Shown piece after piece: positions 63,625 to 64,000 of a stretch of 64,000 nt of DNA; positions within the stretch are counted from its first letter, which is position 1; every line of letters starts with the position of its first letter. The notes beneath the pieces were generated by a model, which saw only the letters and a list, made by a program, of their open reading frames with translations, was not told where the DNA came from and made no database searches. Source of the DNA: Clostridiaceae bacterium (lineage in GTDB: Bacteria; Bacillota; Clostridia; Saccharofermentanales; Saccharofermentanaceae); assembly GCA_012729635.1 (NCBI GenBank), contig JAAYCT010000033.1:62001-126000 (forward strand), written 5' to 3'. Both the position numbers and the translations under genes were made by a program.

Positions 63625-63653
63625 TTTACAAGAAAAAGGTTCTGTGATAAAAT
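63625..63653 (+). promoter_or_regulatory. Promoter of rpsO
   Basis: TTTACA (63625-63630), 17 bp, TAAAAT (63648-63653), the -10 preceded by TGA (extended). It gives a leader of about 75 nt before rpsO. Confidence 0.65.
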
Positions 63654-63675
63654 CCTCGGGTATTAACCTCTGCCA

Positions 63676-63698
63676 CGGTTTTCGGAAGAGTCCGACCG
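63676..63698 (+). promoter_or_regulatory. Hairpin in the rpsO leader (possible S15 autoregulatory site)
   Basis: CGG..TCGGA pairs with TCCGA.CCG around the loop AGAG, upstream of the rpsO SD. S15 represses its own mRNA through leader structures in several bacteria; here this is only inferred from a small hairpin. Confidence 0.35.
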
Positions 63699-63734
63699 AC
63701 TACTGTGCATCAGGATGTAAAGGAGATATTGGAC

Positions 63735-63992
63735 ATGATCAACAAAGCGGAAATTATTAAAGAATACGGTCTGAAGGAAGGCGATACCGGTTCCCCTGAG
63801 GTCCAGATTGCAATACTTACAGCTCGCATTAACCATTTGACAGAACACCTTAAGATTCATGCGAACGATCACCACTCGAGGCGCGGACTTTTGATGATGG
63901 TCGGTCAGAGAAGAGGACTTCTCGATTACCTGATGAAGATTGATGTTGAACGTTATCGTTCCATCATTTCTCGACTCGGTATAAGAAAGTAA
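63735..63992 (+). CDS. rpsO: 30S ribosomal protein S15
   Basis: Binds 16S rRNA early in assembly. The 85-residue protein shows the family pattern [25 protein letters not shown] (in overlapping parts), [25 protein letters not shown] and [12 protein letters not shown]. An upstream GTG at 63705 is open, but ATG 63735 with AAAGGAG (63719-63725) gives the conserved S15 start. It is the last gene of the window; pnp usually follows in bacteria. Confidence 0.96.
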   Translation: MINKAEIIKEYGLKEGDTGSPEVQIAILTARINHLTEHLKIHANDHHSRRGLLMMVGQRRGLLDYLMKIDVERYRSIISRLGIRK

Positions 63993-64000
63993 GAACTTAA

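Overview
The window reads as a chromosomal, gene-dense segment of a bacterium of the class Clostridia (Firmicutes/Bacillota). The evidence is a SCIFF ranthipeptide precursor with its radical SAM maturase behind yajC, a YerC-type TrpR-like gene before secA, TrmFO and TrmK, RqcH, pyrimidine-nucleoside phosphorylase, PPi-dependent phosphofructokinase and strong GGAGG ribosome binding sites with occasional GTG/TTG starts. I cannot place it below class. There is no rRNA operon, CRISPR array, prophage or insertion sequence.

Layout. 0-8.4 kb: partial ychF (minus), then comM-dprA-topA-trmFO (ATGA overlaps at comM/dprA and topA/trmFO) and a YesL-like membrane protein. 8.4-10.1 kb: dapA-dapB (minus). 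10.2-15.5 kb: queA-tgt, yajC, SCIFF peptide, its maturase and an HD phosphohydrolase. 15.5-22.1 kb: dnaG-trmK-nif3, RNase P RNA, a Bacteroidetes-style AIR synthase, tRNA-Lys and an O-acetylhomoserine sulfhydrylase-type enzyme. 22-25.5 kb: thioredoxin divergent from an ArsR regulator with twin palindromes, a Gfo/Idh oxidoreductase and a nucleoside phosphorylase. 25.6-30.8 kb: ruvC-ruvA-ruvB-queH, facing rqcH. 30.9-34.8 kb (minus): two paralogous long PRPP synthetases followed by sodium-pump decarboxylase beta and gamma subunits. 35-41.9 kb: engB, comEC-holA, NADP-isocitrate dehydrogenase, a SEC-C protein, radC. 42-47.1 kb: mreC-mreD-PBP2, a degenerate methylglyoxal-synthase-like protein and a glyoxalase-II-like hydrolase. 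47.1-50.6 kb: an accessory-looking cluster of TadE/TadG-like pilin-type membrane proteins. 50.7-57.3 kb: yerC-secA-pnp-ahcY-mtaD. 57.3-60.8 kb: tRNA-Thr, a solute-binding lipoprotein, a GNAT-Ogt fusion and a flavin reductase. 60.9-64 kb: PPi-PFK (minus), a GGDEF membrane protein and rpsO.

Working together: QueH, QueA and Tgt form the late queuosine pathway; ComM, DprA and ComEC are core natural-transformation functions; RuvABC, RadC, TopA, DnaG and HolA serve replication and repair; PNP, SahH and MtaD form a nucleoside and SAH/MTA salvage block; MreC/MreD/PBP2 serve the elongasome, though mreB is missing from its usual place.

Most unusual points: a seven-cysteine SCIFF peptide with a hairpin before its maturase; a PRPP-synthetase pair in which one copy has an altered catalytic loop; a methylglyoxal-synthase homologue lacking its catalytic residues; a GNAT-Ogt fusion; a pilin-like cluster without assembly machinery; a cysteine-rich linker in ComM; and a queA promoter placed so that its transcript should be leaderless. 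Start codons were often moved inward from the longest open frame to match a Shine-Dalgarno sequence (SD); each such case is stated.
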